Assembly: GCF_900100855.1 (NCBI RefSeq)
Contig: NZ_FNCB01000011.1
Span: forward strand, 21,321 to 85,320
Length of the DNA: 64,000 bases
Direction of reading: 5' to 3'
Origin: Idiomarina zobellii
GTDB lineage: Bacteria > Pseudomonadota > Gammaproteobacteria > Enterobacterales > Alteromonadaceae
Translations under genes and position numbers: made by a program
Shown here: positions 27,272 to 39,620 of the stretch, piece after piece
Numbering within the stretch: position 1 is the first letter of the stretch
How the letters are laid out: the number at the start of each line of letters is the position of its first letter
The notes under the pieces: generated by a model
The model's database searches: none
The model's input: the letters and a program-made list of their open reading frames with translations, nothing else
Told to the model about the DNA's origin: nothing

Positions 27272-28309
27272 ATGGATGCTGAGCAGTTATGTTTATTAAT
27301 GGGGGCGTCAAAGGCGCCAAACAAGGTACAGAAAGCGGCAAGGGAATGTTCCTCTATTGCCGAGCTATCTGAACGATGGGGGCAATCGTTTAAACCGGTC
27401 GACCCTAAATGGGTGAAAGCGGCGAAAGCATGGACACAACCGGAGCGGCAGGGGGTTATTTCGTATTTTTGTGATGACTATCCTGAGTCGCTAAAGTCTA
27501 TTCAGAATCCGCCGTGGTTGCTGTATTACCGGGGGCGCAAAGAATTACTGCAAGGCGTAGGTGTGGCTGTTGTCGGCAGCCGAAAAGCATCGCACAGTGG
27601 TTTGCAAATTACGGACTGGATAGCAAAAGACTTAGTGGCTGCTGGTATTGTTGTGGTGAGCGGTTTGGCAATGGGCATTGACGCACAGGCGCACAAAACT
27701 GCGGCTGATAAAGGCAAAACCATTGCGGTGCTTGGGACAGGAATAGATCAGTATTACCCACGTAGGAACAAGTCCTTACAAGACTTTATCGCTCATCAGG
27801 GGCTGCTGATTTCTGAATTTCCGCCGGGACAGACCGCCAGAATTGATCACTTCCCGCGCCGCAACCGTATTATTAGTGGTATTAGTCAGGCTGTTGTGGT
27901 GGTCGAGGCGGCTCGTAAAAGCGGCTCTCTGTCGACGGCTATTCATGGTCTTAATGAAGGTCGGGAAGTGGGGGCGGTGCCGGGCTCTGTGCTGATGCCG
28001 GAACATCAGGGGTGTCATTGGTTATTACAGCAAGGCGCTAAGCTTATTAATACACCACAGGATATTCTCGATTGGTTTGGGGTAAGCGCTACCGGCTCGG
28101 TCGATGGCAGCGAACCGCACGAAGAGAATCAAAGCTTGGCAAACTGCCGTTTGTTCGCTAGTCTGAATTCAGAGCCACGAACAATTGATGACATGGTACA
28201 ATTGTCGGGACTCGAGGTTGCTGAAGTCATGGAGAAGATAGTGTTATACGAATTAGAAGGACTTGTGGCAGCCGTACCAGGCGGTTATATCAAAGTGGGG
28301 AGGCGCTAA
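27272..28309 (+). CDS. dprA: DNA processing protein DprA
   Basis: DprA (Smf) binds single-stranded DNA and loads RecA during natural transformation. The Rossmann core is clear: [51 protein letters not shown] and [21 protein letters not shown] winged-helix-like DprA C-terminal domain follows. The ATG at 27272 after AAGGACAGG is preferred to the upstream TTG at 27251, giving 345 residues. It heads the dprA-smg-yrdD-tsaC-hemF-aroE run. Confidence 0.95.
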   Translation: MDAEQLCLLMGASKAPNKVQKAARECSSIAELSERWGQSFKPVDPKWVKAAKAWTQPERQGVISYFCDDYPESLKSIQNPPWLLYYRGRKELLQGVGVAVVGSRKASHSGLQITDWIAKDLVAAGIVVVSGLAMGIDAQAHKTAADKGKTIAVLGTGIDQYYPRRNKSLQDFIAHQGLLISEFPPGQTARIDHFPRRNRIISGISQAVVVVEAARKSGSLSTAIHGLNEGREVGAVPGSVLMPEHQGCHWLLQQGAKLINTPQDILDWFGVSATGSVDGSEPHEENQSLANCRLFASLNSEPRTIDDMVQLSGLEVAEVMEKIVLYELEGLVAAVPGGYIKVGRR

Positions 28310-28312
28310 ATC

Positions 28313-28786
28313 ATGTTTGATATCCTCATGTATTTATTTGAAAACTATATCCATTCTGAAATGGAAGTGGTGGTCGATCACGACGAGCTGACCAATGAAT
28401 TAACGCGCGCTGGTTTCCGTGAACAGGAAATTCAAAAGGCGTTAGCGTGGTTAGAGCGCTTGGCCGACTTACAAGAGTTAGAAACCAAATCCTACATCGA
28501 TGCATCAGCCACTCAGGCAACTCGCATTTATACGGCCGATGAAATGACTCGTCTGGATAGCCAGTGTCGTGGTTTTATCATGTATCTGGAAAACTTGGGC
28601 GTGTTGGACTTTGCTACGCGTGAAGTGGTTATTGATCGTGTCATGGAGCTGGAAACAAGCCGCTTTACATTAGACGACCTAAAATGGGTTGTTTTGATGG
28701 TGTTGTTTAATGTGCCCGGACAAGAAGCTGCGTATGATCAAATGGAAGGGCTTCTGTTCGAAGAAGCAGACGGACCCTTACATTAA
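28313..28786 (+). CDS. smg: Smg family protein (DUF494)
   Basis: A 157-residue acidic protein matching Smg/DUF494 (start [16 protein letters not shown], then [10 protein letters not shown]). The function is unknown; it is conserved directly downstream of dprA in many gammaproteobacteria. It begins 3 bp after dprA and its stop overlaps the yrdD start (TAATG). Confidence 0.93.
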   Translation: MFDILMYLFENYIHSEMEVVVDHDELTNELTRAGFREQEIQKALAWLERLADLQELETKSYIDASATQATRIYTADEMTRLDSQCRGFIMYLENLGVLDFATREVVIDRVMELETSRFTLDDLKWVVLMVLFNVPGQEAAYDQMEGLLFEEADGPLH

Positions 28787-29298
28787 TGTCCGCTGATGAA
28801 CGCTGCCCGCGTTGTCAGCGGCCGTTAGTTATAAAACATGTTGGCCATAACAGCTTTTTAGGCTGTACTGGCTACCCAGACTGCGACTACAAGCGTGGCT
28901 TAAGAGAACAGTCTGAAATAGAGCCGGAAAACTTAGGCGTTCCCTGTCCTGAGTGTGGCGAAGAATTGCAATTGAAAAGCGGTCGTTATGGCTTATTTGT
29001 CGGGTGCAGTAATTTCCCGGCGTGCGAATTCGTTACTGAACCTGATTCGGGTAATGACGAGACCATTCAATGCCCTGAGTGTAAAAAAGGTCAGCTACGA
29101 CAAAAAACCTCCCGCCGAGGCACCGTATTCTACGCTTGCGACCAGTACCCCACCTGCCAATTTACGGTGAATCAGCCGCCGGTGGATGAGTCTTGCCCCA
29201 AGTGTGGTTTTGCACTGCTAGTGAAGCGAAAAACGGCCTCCGGTGTGCGAAAAGTCTGTATACAAAAGCAATGCGACTATAAATCTGACACGCTATAA
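28786..29298 (+). CDS. yrdD: Topoisomerase-type zinc-ribbon protein YrdD
   Basis: A 170-residue protein made almost entirely of four zinc ribbons of the topoisomerase I C-terminal type. The cysteine pairs are CPRC/CTGYPDC, CPEC/CSNFPAC, CPEC/CDQYPTC and a less regular CPKC/CIQKQC. It lacks any topoisomerase catalytic domain and probably binds DNA or RNA. It sits in the conserved dprA-smg-yrdD-tsaC order. Confidence 0.9.
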   Translation: MSADERCPRCQRPLVIKHVGHNSFLGCTGYPDCDYKRGLREQSEIEPENLGVPCPECGEELQLKSGRYGLFVGCSNFPACEFVTEPDSGNDETIQCPECKKGQLRQKTSRRGTVFYACDQYPTCQFTVNQPPVDESCPKCGFALLVKRKTASGVRKVCIQKQCDYKSDTL

Positions 29299-29330
29299 TA
29301 CCCCGCAACGATTTAACGAGAGAGAGTGCT

Positions 29331-31640
<2,310 letters not shown>

Positions 31641-32037
31641 TTTATAAGCAATTTACGAAAAGTCTTATAAGGCTGAAAAGTTACCGAACAAAAGAATATA
31701 AAAAAATGGATTTTGGTAGTAGATCATCCCGAATTTTGTGGTAGTCTGTTTGACCGGTTTGGGAAAGTTTTTCAGTCTTGCTGAAACCTAAATCGACAAG
31801 TTTCCACAGCGAAGCTTGAATGATAAAAATAATAAGGTATGTCAGGGTACCTGCCGTTTTAAATCCCTCTATATCAATAAGTTAGCTATTTTAAAAGACA
31901 CGGGGAAACTTTGTTTTCTGACTGTGGCGAAACTCGTTGTCAACAAACATATCAACAACTTATGCACAGGGTGTTCAGTGGTGCGAAACCCTCAGATGTG
32001 GCATCCTATAGGAAATGCTTAATCGGACACAAAACCT
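31641..32037. promoter_or_regulatory. Gene-free spacer before polA with a DnaA box
   Basis: No convincing gene is seen in these 397 bp; a 68-codon TTG-initiated frame (31816-32022) lacks a ribosome site and recognisable features. The spacer contains a perfect DnaA box TTATGCACA (31960-31968), a TTATAAG/CTTATAA inverted repeat just after aroE, and a small TTTCAG/CTGAAA hairpin near 31770. It presumably holds the polA promoter. Confidence 0.4.
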
Positions 32038-34803
32038 ATGTCGGCAACAGTTCCTGAGAACCCCTTTATTCTTGTTGATGGTTCATCGTACTTATTTCGT
32101 GCTTTTCATGCGCCACCACACTTAACCAACTCGAATGGCGAGCCTACCGGCGCAATATATGGCGTTGTAAACATGCTTCGAAGCCTTTTGAAAAAGTATC
32201 AGCCGTCGCACATGGCGGTGGTTTTTGATGCCAAAGGCAAAACCTTTAGAAGCGATATTTACGAAGAATATAAAGCTCACAGACCACCAATGCCGGATGA
32301 CCTCAGAAGCCAGATAGAGCCGCTACACAATATCGTAAAAGCTATGGGCCTACCGCTGCTTTGTATTGATGGTGTCGAAGCCGACGATGTTATTGGCACA
32401 TTAGCCCAGCAAGCGGGTGACCAAGGACGTTTCACCTTAATTAGCACTGGCGACAAAGACATGGCGCAGTTGGTAAACGAGCATGTCATGCTAATTAACA
32501 CGATGACTGATACCTTGCTTGATACCGACGGTGTTGAGAAAAAATTTGGGGTTAAGCCTGAGCAAATTATTGATTACTTGGCGCTTATGGGCGACAGCTC
32601 GGATAATATCCCGGGTCTTCCAAAAGTGGGCGAAAAGACCGCGCAAGCGATGCTTCAGGGCATACCCAGTATTGATAAAATTTACGAGGACATTGAGGCA
32701 GTAACATCTTTGTCATTCCGTGGGGCTAAGTCTATGCCGGACAAGCTTCGTGAGTACAAAGATCAACTCCTCATGTCTCGTGAGTTGGCCACCATAAAGC
32801 TCGATGTAGAGCTACCTATGCACCCGGATGATCTCCATATCCAGTCGGCAGACTCAGAAAAGTTGGCTGAGCTGTACGGTCAGTGTGAATTCCGCCGTTG
32901 GTTAGGCGAGCTTATGGAGCAGGGGGCTGCGACGGATCAAGCATTGGGAGAGGAGAGCTCCGATAAGGTCAGTAGCGATATTTCTTCCGAGGATTATAGA
33001 ACTCTGCAAACGGAAAAAGACGTAGAAGACTATTTAAAGGGCCTTTCCTCGGCAGAGTTCGTTGCTTTTGACACAGAAACCACCAGTTTGAACTATATGC
33101 AGGCTGAGTTGGTAGGGGTGTCACTGGCCACTGAGCCAGGTAAAGCGGTGTATATTCCGGTGGGGCATGATTACATGGATGCCCCTGAACAAGTCAGTCG
33201 TGACTGGCTGCTGGAAAAGCTGAAACCCATTTTAGAAGGCGATAGCCCGAAAAAAGTAGGCCAGAACTTAAAGTATGATGCGCATATTTTACGCCGCTAT
33301 GGCATTCGCTTGGGCGGTATTTTAAATGACACTATGCTGGCGTCTTATGTGTTTAATAGCGTGGGGTCACGCCATGACATGGACACTCTGAGCCTGCATT
33401 ATCTAAACCATAAAACGATAAGTTTTGAAGACATTGCTGGTAAAGGCGCAAAACAGCTGACCTTCAACCAAATTGAACTGGAGAAAGCTGCGCCTTATGC
33501 AGCTGAAGACGCAGACATAACCTTACGCCTGCATGAAGTGCTTTGGAAAAAAGTCGAAGAAACCGGTAGTGAGCTGCAAAGTGTTTTAACCGATATCGAA
33601 GTACCTCTTATTTCGGTGCTGTGCGATATGGAGCAATACGGCGTTCGCATTGACGCTAATTTGCTGGGTAAGCAAAGCCAGGAAATTACCGAAAAACTGG
33701 CTGAGCTTGAGAAAAAGGCGTTCGATATTGCCGGTGAAGAGTTTAATTTAGGCTCGACCAAGCAGTTACAGCGTATTTTCTTCGAGAAGTTGCAATTGCC
33801 TGTTATTAAGAAGACGCCTAAAGGAGCACCGTCAACCGCGGAAGAAGTATTGCACGAACTGGCGCATAACTATCCGTTGCCGGATGTGATTTTGCAGCAT
33901 CGTAGCCTGTCTAAATTAAAGTCGACGTACACTGACAAACTGCCGAAAATGATAAACCCGGATACGGGACGTGTGCATACCTCGTATCAGCAAGCGGTTG
34001 CCGCAACCGGACGACTGTCATCGACGGATCCGAACTTGCAGAATATCCCAATTCGAACCGCAGAAGGACGCCGCGTTCGCCAGGCGTTTGTTCCGGAAGA
34101 TGGCTATAAAATAGTGGCTATCGATTACAGTCAAATAGAACTGCGTATTATGGCTCACTTGTCGCAGGACAAGTCTCTGTTGAATGCGTTTGCCGAAGGA
34201 CTGGACATTCACCGGGCAACGGCAGCAGAAGTCTTTGGATGCAAAACTGAAGAAGTAACTGATGAGCAGCGTCGACAAGCTAAAGCAGTAAACTTTGGGC
34301 TTATTTATGGTATGTCGGCATTTGGTTTGGCGCGTCAGCTTGGTATTGCTCGTAACGATGCACAGCATTATATGGACAAATATTTTGAGCGCTTCCCGGG
34401 CGTGTTGAAGTATATGGAAGACACGCGTAAACAAGCGAAAGAGCAAGGGTACGTTAAGACCTTATTTGGTCGTCGTTTGCCTTTGCCGGACATAAAAGCA
34501 AGTAACGGAGCGCGTAGAAAAGGCGCTGAGCGCGCAGCTATTAATGCACCAATGCAGGGCACTGCGGCTGATATTATTAAAAAGGCGATGCTGCAGGTGG
34601 CGGACTGGATAGATACAAATAACTGCAAGGACGATGTGCGCATGCTAATGCAGGTTCACGATGAACTGGTCTTTGAGATAAAAGAAGCGAAGTTGGACGA
34701 CTATATTAAAGAATTAACGGCAGTTATGGAAAACGCTGCACGCCTTGATGTGCCTCTAATTGCAGAGGCAGGCAAAGGAAAAAACTGGGATGAAGCACAC
34801 TAG
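32038..34803 (+). CDS. polA: DNA polymerase I
   Basis: Pol I removes RNA primers and fills gaps in replication and repair. The 921 residues have all three domains. The N-terminal 5'-3' exonuclease has DGSSYLFRAFHA, VFDAKGKTFR and GDSSDNIPGLPKVG. The 3'-5' exonuclease has FDTETTSLNYM. The polymerase has motif A IDYSQIELRIMAH, motif B RQAKAVNFGLIYG and motif C MQVHDELVFE. Proofreading residues look intact. Confidence 0.98.
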   Translation: MSATVPENPFILVDGSSYLFRAFHAPPHLTNSNGEPTGAIYGVVNMLRSLLKKYQPSHMAVVFDAKGKTFRSDIYEEYKAHRPPMPDDLRSQIEPLHNIVKAMGLPLLCIDGVEADDVIGTLAQQAGDQGRFTLISTGDKDMAQLVNEHVMLINTMTDTLLDTDGVEKKFGVKPEQIIDYLALMGDSSDNIPGLPKVGEKTAQAMLQGIPSIDKIYEDIEAVTSLSFRGAKSMPDKLREYKDQLLMSRELATIKLDVELPMHPDDLHIQSADSEKLAELYGQCEFRRWLGELMEQGAATDQALGEESSDKVSSDISSEDYRTLQTEKDVEDYLKGLSSAEFVAFDTETTSLNYMQAELVGVSLATEPGKAVYIPVGHDYMDAPEQVSRDWLLEKLKPILEGDSPKKVGQNLKYDAHILRRYGIRLGGILNDTMLASYVFNSVGSRHDMDTLSLHYLNHKTISFEDIAGKGAKQLTFNQIELEKAAPYAAEDADITLRLHEVLWKKVEETGSELQSVLTDIEVPLISVLCDMEQYGVRIDANLLGKQSQEITEKLAELEKKAFDIAGEEFNLGSTKQLQRIFFEKLQLPVIKKTPKGAPSTAEEVLHELAHNYPLPDVILQHRSLSKLKSTYTDKLPKMINPDTGRVHTSYQQAVAATGRLSSTDPNLQNIPIRTAEGRRVRQAFVPEDGYKIVAIDYSQIELRIMAHLSQDKSLLNAFAEGLDIHRATAAEVFGCKTEEVTDEQRRQAKAVNFGLIYGMSAFGLARQLGIARNDAQHYMDKYFERFPGVLKYMEDTRKQAKEQGYVKTLFGRRLPLPDIKASNGARRKGAERAAINAPMQGTAADIIKKAMLQVADWIDTNNCKDDVRMLMQVHDELVFEIKEAKLDDYIKELTAVMENAARLDVPLIAEAGKGKNWDEAH

Positions 34804-34805
34804 AT

Positions 34806-34830
34806 TCAAAAAAAGATGAACTTTTTTTGA
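34806..34830 (+). terminator. A+T stem-loop immediately after polA
   Basis: TCAAAAAAAG and CTTTTTTTGA form a perfect 10-bp inverted repeat with an ATGAA loop, two bases after the polA stop codon. It could be a weak terminator or mRNA 3' structure. It differs from the strong hairpin at 34901. Confidence 0.4.
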
Positions 34831-34900
34831 GCACCCTAGTCAGATTAATTGAGGGAAATAATCCACCCTCAACAAATTGTTCTCCCTGGATTACTTTTTA

Positions 34901-34926
34901 CCCGGCTCTCTTGAGCCGGGTTTTTT
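34901..34926. terminator. Strong intrinsic terminator between polA and the EamA gene
   Basis: CCCGGCTC and GAGCCGGG form an 8-bp stem with a TCTT loop followed by six T residues on the plus strand. It terminates polA transcripts, or a short RNA made from 34831 onward. The end of the leftward EamA gene abuts it. Confidence 0.8.
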
Positions 34927-35869
34927 ATGCGCTTTTCTTAGTCGAGCTGTTATTGCTTTTGTCCTGCGCAGGCATCCCCGCAAGCCCGGAGCGGCCCTTT
35001 CGGTTAGCAAACCAAACCCCAACCAAAATGGCTGCCATGCCGACACCATGCTGAAGCCAGAAAGGTTCACCGTCTAGTACACCCAGCAAAACCGCAACAA
35101 CCGGAATAAGGTACGTTACTGAGCTGGTAAATACTGTGTTCGTTAAACGAACCACATGGTTAAAGATAACCAAGGCACCGGCCGTACCAATAATTCCCAA
35201 AATTAATACTGACACTAAAGAGAGTATTGCGCCGGGTTGTTGAACTTGCGCTATAAATTCCGTGCCAACAAACAGATAAATCGTTGCGGGTACCGCAGCC
35301 ATTAATAATGAAATGCCGGTTATTGTCAGTGGTGCGAGGTCGGTTATTTTATGCTTTATCAGATTCAGGTTAAGGCCATAGCAAACGGTTGCAGCCATGA
35401 CTAACAGTGCGTAGAGATTAAAGTTCCAGCCGCCGGCAGCGGATGCGGTAATGAGCAACAGCGTGCCACCTAAACCAATAATAATGCCGATAACTTGAGC
35501 TATACGAGCAGACTGATGAAAAAACAGGGCACCGATAACCAGTGTGGTGATAGGTGTTAGTGCATTCAGCACGCCGGTGACACCGCTGGCCAGTTGCGTT
35601 TGTGCAATTGCGAACATGAAAGCCGGTATGAAGCTACCGACTAACCCAACGCTGGCTAATTTCAACCAGTGTTTACGCGTTATTTTATTCAGACGCTTCG
35701 CAATAAAAGGTGCTAAAACAATGCCTGCCGAGCTGATTCTTAGCGCACCGACTTCCATTGGACCAAAAGCGATAAGCCCCTTTTTAATCAGCAAAAATGA
35801 GCTACCCCAAATAAGAGACAGCAGACCTAATAGTAACCAGGCGCTTAATGGGTGTTGGTTATCCGTCAT
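34925..35869 (-). CDS. EamA/DMT-family membrane transporter
   Basis: A drug/metabolite-type permease of 314 residues with about ten membrane helices in two EamA repeats, starting [20 protein letters not shown] with the conserved W-G-S-SF motif. The substrate is unknown. The ATG at 35869 places the start 11 bp inside the end of engB; a longer frame to 35920 would overlap engB further and adds residues outside the family pattern. It is probably cotranscribed with engB. Confidence 0.9.
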   Translation of the reverse strand: MTDNQHPLSAWLLLGLLSLIWGSSFLLIKKGLIAFGPMEVGALRISSAGIVLAPFIAKRLNKITRKHWLKLASVGLVGSFIPAFMFAIAQTQLASGVTGVLNALTPITTLVIGALFFHQSARIAQVIGIIIGLGGTLLLITASAAGGWNFNLYALLVMAATVCYGLNLNLIKHKITDLAPLTITGISLLMAAVPATIYLFVGTEFIAQVQQPGAILSLVSVLILGIIGTAGALVIFNHVVRLTNTVFTSSVTYLIPVVAVLLGVLDGEPFWLQHGVGMAAILVGVWFANRKGRSGLAGMPAQDKSNNSSTKKSA

Positions 35870-36470
35870 CTTGGCTGCCAAACCACTCGTTAAGTTTGTT
35901 TTCAAGCTGCTCGACGCCAATGCGCTTTAATGACGAAAAGGCTTCGACCTGAACATCTCCGTTGAAGGCAATAGCGGCTTGCCGAGCTTGTAGAACGGTT
36001 GATTTACGAGCACCTTGCTTTAATTTGTCTGCTTTTGTCAGCAACGCGAGTACAGGAATGCCGCAGTCCGCAGCCCAGTAGATAAGCTCTTGATCAGTTT
36101 CACGGAACGGGTGGCGAATATCCATGAGTACCACAATGCCTTTTAAGCTATCGCGCTTTTGCAGATATTCAGCCAATGCTTTTTGCCATTTCTCTTTAAC
36201 AGCCATAGGGACTTTGGCGAACCCATAACCGGGTAGGTCGATAAGTCTCTCTCCGCTATCGAGCTCAAACACGTTAATTAGCTGCGTACGGCCCGGAGTC
36301 TTACTGGTTCTTGCCAGCGACTTCTGCCGTGTAAGCGTGTTGAGAGCGCTTGACTTGCCGGCGTTTGAGCGTCCGGCAAAGGCTATCTCTATTCCCGTAT
36401 CAGGCGGTAACTTGGTAATATCCGGCGCACTGGTAACAAAGCTGGCGCTTGCGTAGTTCAAAGGTTTCAT
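35859..36470 (-). CDS. engB: Ribosome-biogenesis GTP-binding protein EngB (YihA/YsxC)
   Basis: Essential Era-like GTPase for 50S assembly. The protein begins [18 protein letters not shown], aligning with the start of E. coli EngB, so ATG 36470 is chosen over a GTG at 36488 (203 residues). Motifs are [14 protein letters not shown] (G1), the DLPGYGFA G3 motif and LTKADKL (G4). polA-engB-cytochrome c4 is a gammaproteobacterial neighbourhood also seen in Pseudomonas. Confidence 0.96.
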   Translation of the reverse strand: MKPLNYASASFVTSAPDITKLPPDTGIEIAFAGRSNAGKSSALNTLTRQKSLARTSKTPGRTQLINVFELDSGERLIDLPGYGFAKVPMAVKEKWQKALAEYLQKRDSLKGIVVLMDIRHPFRETDQELIYWAADCGIPVLALLTKADKLKQGARKSTVLQARQAAIAFNGDVQVEAFSSLKRIGVEQLENKLNEWFGSQDDG

Positions 36471-36671
36471 CGACACAGATAGGGTCACTTATTGGTTAAA
36501 AAAGCAAAGACAGACGCCATTATGAATGATCTGAGCACGTCAGCCAACGATGAATTCCAGATAGATTAGCTATTAATCATTTAATCCACACAAGTTTTGT
36601 GTAAAATAGCAACCTGTTTAAGGTGATTTGTTGGGGCGCATGGCGCCATCCAGAACAGAAGAGAAGCAAAC

Positions 36672-37298
36672 ATGAAAAAATTCGCAATCTTATTGGGACT
36701 TTTCTTCGGTACCACGGGTATCGCATTAGCGCAAAGTGGCGATGCCGAAGCTGGTAAAGAGAAATCGCAGGTATGTGCGGCTTGTCATGGGCCCAATGGT
36801 GAATCTCCGACCGATATGTACCCGCACCTGGCCGGTCAGCATGAAAAGTATCTGTTAAAGCAATTAAAAGACTTTAAACTGGCGTCTGAAACAGGCGGCG
36901 AAGAAGGTCGAAATAACGCCGTAATGATGGGCCAGGTTGCTAGTCTGTCTGAGCAGGACATGGCCGATTTAGCCGCGTTTTACGCGTCACAAGACGAGCC
37001 AAAAGGTGAAACGCCTGAAGACTTAATAGCCAGAGGCGAAGACTTCTTCCGTCGTGGTAATCCTGAAAGTAACATCCCGTCATGTGCGGGTTGTCACGGA
37101 CCTCGTGGTAACGGAATGGGCTTAGCGGCATTCCCGGACATTTCAGGTCAGCACGCAGCTTACACTAAGTCTCAGTTGGAAATGTTCCGCAGCGGCGAAC
37201 GCGCAAATGACCCTAACGGTATGATGCAAGGCGTTGCTGAAAAGATGACAGATGAAGAAATTGAGCTGATGTCAAAATTCTTAAGTGGATTGTATTAA
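36672..37298 (+). CDS. Dihaem cytochrome c4
   Basis: A periplasmic or membrane-associated dihaem c-type cytochrome passing electrons to terminal oxidases. A signal peptide (MKKFAILLGLFFGTTGIALA) is followed by two cytochrome c domains with haem sites CAACHG (about residues 36-40) and CAGCHG (about 138-142) and later methionine ligands. The length of 208 residues matches cytochrome c4. A strong terminator follows 28 bp later, so it appears monocistronic. Confidence 0.95.
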   Translation: MKKFAILLGLFFGTTGIALAQSGDAEAGKEKSQVCAACHGPNGESPTDMYPHLAGQHEKYLLKQLKDFKLASETGGEEGRNNAVMMGQVASLSEQDMADLAAFYASQDEPKGETPEDLIARGEDFFRRGNPESNIPSCAGCHGPRGNGMGLAAFPDISGQHAAYTKSQLEMFRSGERANDPNGMMQGVAEKMTDEEIELMSKFLSGLY

Positions 37299-37325
37299 GC
37301 CTCTTAAAAAGTAGATAAACATTCT

Positions 37326-37350
37326 AAAAGCGGCTCCGGCCGCTTTTTTT
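37326..37350 (+). terminator. Terminator after cytochrome c4
   Basis: AAAAGCGGC and GCCGCTTTT form a perfect 9-bp stem with a TCCG loop and a T-run. Confidence 0.88.
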
Positions 37351-37469
37351 ATAACTAAACTCATAAGAAGTAAGCTGTTTTTTCCATTGTTAACAAAAAG
37401 TAATAAAAAAGTTGGTTTTTAGATCAAGAAAGTTGTTGAATTAATATTTGGTTCAAGTATTGTTAACAA

Positions 37470-37820
37470 CGCTCGAGGACGGTGTAGCCTGACAAAAACA
37501 AAAATAATTGGCACAGAGTCCTTGAGAAAATAATAAAAAGACTGTAAAAATACAGCTGACTCGATACAAAAAAATAACAAGAGGTCGAGGAGATTATCGA
37601 AAAGTTAGATTTCGTTTTTATAAATGGTCATCTCATTTATCGATAATCCAGGGAGTAAATAGCCGAGAGGCTTGCGGTTGCTCCATTTAATAATAACAAC
37701 AATAAAACCAGGTTACGGAAGACCGCAATAACAACTCGGAAGCAGTGACAACCATTCTCATAGTAGCAGTGCGCTGCCAATCATATGAGAAAGCAGGCGA
37801 TGGAAACATCGCCTTTTTTC
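37470..37820 (+). ncRNA. Candidate CsrB/CsrC-type small RNA gene
   Basis: The 570-bp gene-free spacer between cytochrome c4 and yihI ends in a clean intrinsic terminator: GGCGATG, a GAAA tetraloop, CATCGCC, then six T residues (37796-37819). Upstream lie paired segments such as GATTATCGA (37592-37600) with TCGATAATC (37640-37648). GGA-bearing unpaired stretches include GAGGACG, GAGGAGA, AGGGAG, ACGGAAG, TCGGAAG and the terminator loop. In E. coli, csrC, which titrates CsrA through GGA loops, lies between yihA (engB) and yihI, the same neighbourhood. GGA density is not strikingly above chance, so the family assignment is inference. The 5' end is a guess. Confidence 0.42.
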
Positions 37821-37923
37821 TTTCTATACCCTCATTACTATTCCAACAATGACGTTATACGCATTATTGCGTTACAATACCCCTATATCTTCATACAGAC
37901 AGTTTTCCTAACCAGGAGCGACA

Positions 37924-38340
37924 ATGACTCGCCGAAAGAAAACACGTAAGACAGGGCCTTTGGCGCCTTCGAAGCAGCCAAAAGACAAACGCCCAAGTGA
38001 GCCAACGACAAAAGGCAAAAAGATAGGTAAAGGTCAGCGTCCGGGTCAGCGGCACTTAGAGAGTCAAAAAAATACACTGACTCACAGTAAAAGTGACGAT
38101 GAGAAAGATCCTCGCGTTGGTAGCCGCCGTAAAATAGAACTCGTAATGACGCCTGAGCAGGAGCTGCAACAGCTGCAAAATGACGAGCGACTGCAACGTC
38201 TGGTCGAGCGATTTGAGGAAGGAGAGACTCTCAACGCTGACGATCAACGCTATTTGGACGAAAAATCAGAGCGTTACGAAACACTTATCAGCAAGCTGGG
38301 ATACGAGCTTGATGACGACTGGGATGATGAGGAGTACTAA
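37924..38340 (+). CDS. yihI: Der GTPase-activating protein YihI
   Basis: A 138-residue protein with a highly basic, disordered N-terminus (MTRRKKTRKTGPLAPSKQP) and an acidic C-terminal half ending DDDWDDEEY. This is the YihI pattern of a regulator of the ribosome-assembly GTPase Der. A ribosome site (AGGAG) precedes the ATG. The stop codon overlaps the next start by one base. Confidence 0.92.
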   Translation: MTRRKKTRKTGPLAPSKQPKDKRPSEPTTKGKKIGKGQRPGQRHLESQKNTLTHSKSDDEKDPRVGSRRKIELVMTPEQELQQLQNDERLQRLVERFEEGETLNADDQRYLDEKSERYETLISKLGYELDDDWDDEEY

Positions 38341-38798
38341 TGTCCAGTGAATTACTTTGGGTGATAGCCATAGTTGGGCTCGTTATTATTATCGGGCTTG
38401 GGTGGTATGCGGCAACGCTCATGCTGCGCTTGCGTGGTCAGAACGACCTGCGCAAAGCGGCTGTACAAAAGCGTGTTGATAGGATTGATGAGAGTATTAT
38501 TACGATTGCTAAAGCGATGCAGCAAGAGCAATGCCCGCTTTCTGAGGGCTGTCTGCGCATTGTTGTGCTGCTTGATCACAGACCTGAAGCTGTAAAATAT
38601 GACTACTCGCAGGATTACCCTGCGATGCACGACATGTATGAAAAAATAAAGCATATGCCGACGCATGAAAACCGTAATAAGTTTCCTAAGAAGAAAATTC
38701 GAGAACTTGATGATGAGCGTGAAGGTTATGAGAAAACGATGCGCGACATTATTCTTGCAGACGTCGACAAGCTATTGAAAAACTTTCCCGCCGCCTGA
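38340..38798 (+). CDS. DUF2489 membrane-anchored protein
   Basis: A 152-residue protein with one N-terminal membrane helix (LLWVIAIVGLVIIIGLGWYA) followed by a charged cytoplasmic domain containing CPLSEGCLRIVVLLD. I recognise the DUF2489 pattern; the function is unknown. It overlaps yihI by one base and precedes cysE by 9 bp, so the three are probably one operon. Confidence 0.82.
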   Translation: MSSELLWVIAIVGLVIIIGLGWYAATLMLRLRGQNDLRKAAVQKRVDRIDESIITIAKAMQQEQCPLSEGCLRIVVLLDHRPEAVKYDYSQDYPAMHDMYEKIKHMPTHENRNKFPKKKIRELDDEREGYEKTMRDIILADVDKLLKNFPAA

Positions 38799-38807
38799 GG
38801 AGGCCGC

Positions 38808-39620
38808 ATGGCGTTTTTTAAAGGAATGAAAGAAGACATCGCCAGTGTATTCGAGCGTGATCCAGCTGCGCGAAACACAATGGAGGTGCTGTTCCATTAT
38901 CCTGGACTGCATGCCATTTGGTTTCACCGCATAAGCCATAAACTCTGGACCTGGAAGCTTTACTGGTTGGCTCGTTTTCTTTCAAACGTCGCGCGCTGGT
39001 TGACCGGAATAGAAATCCATCCCGGAGCCAAAATTGGGCGCCGTTTTTTCATTGATCACGGTATGGGTGTCGTTATTGGTGAAACCGCAGAGATTGGTGA
39101 CGATGTGACCTTGTATCATGGTGTGACTTTAGGGGGCACCAGCTGGCATAAAGGCAAGCGACACCCGACTTTGAAAGACGGTGTTGTTATTGGTGCCGGT
39201 GCAAAGGTGTTAGGCCCTTTAACCGTTGGACAGCAAGCGAGAATTGGCTCGAATGCCGTTGTGGTACGGGATGTTCCTGAGTTAACAACGGTTGTTGGTA
39301 TTCCTGCTCGCGTGGCGAAGTCGGGTGTCGATAAAGAGACCAGCGAACGTCGTGAGAAAATGGCAAGAGAGTACGGTTTCGATGCGTATGCCATTTCAGC
39401 GGATAACCCAGACCCTGTAGCGACCGCAATTGGCCGCATGCTCGACCATGTTCAGGTTCTCGATACAAAAGTTTCTGACTTGTGCCAGGCGGTCAATAAG
39501 CTTGGTGGGGATGTGTGTAGTGAAATTCCGGAAGTTGATGTCGATGACGTGGACTTTTTGGAAGAAACAGAGCGCGCCGCTGAGCGACGCACTCATCATA
39601 AAGAGCAGGATAACTCTTAG
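38808..39620 (+). CDS. cysE: Serine O-acetyltransferase
   Basis: Catalyses acetyl-CoA-dependent acetylation of L-serine, the first step of cysteine synthesis. The left-handed beta-helix is evident from hexapeptide repeats ([64 protein letters not shown]). The catalytic His lies in [12 protein letters not shown]. It is the shorter EpsC/SrpH-like form with a C-terminal acidic extension (total 270 residues). A ribosome site (AGGAGG) precedes the ATG. The 3' end overlaps the convergent chemoreceptor gene by 4 bp. Confidence 0.92.
   Translation: MAFFKGMKEDIASVFERDPAARNTMEVLFHYPGLHAIWFHRISHKLWTWKLYWLARFLSNVARWLTGIEIHPGAKIGRRFFIDHGMGVVIGETAEIGDDVTLYHGVTLGGTSWHKGKRHPTLKDGVVIGAGAKVLGPLTVGQQARIGSNAVVVRDVPELTTVVGIPARVAKSGVDKETSERREKMAREYGFDAYAISADNPDPVATAIGRMLDHVQVLDTKVSDLCQAVNKLGGDVCSEIPEVDVDDVDFLEETERAAERRTHHKEQDNS

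Noticed and set aside
31816..32022. 68-codon frame before polA
   Set aside because: TTG start, no ribosome site, no recognisable features; the region looks like a regulatory spacer.
34831..34926. Spot 42 (spf) RNA in the polA-engB gap
   Set aside because: Neither the 5' end nor the terminator resembles Spot 42 as I know it; only the location matches.
36583..36591. DnaA-box-like TAATCCACA upstream of cytochrome c4
   Set aside because: One mismatch at a conserved position and isolated; likely chance within the promoter.
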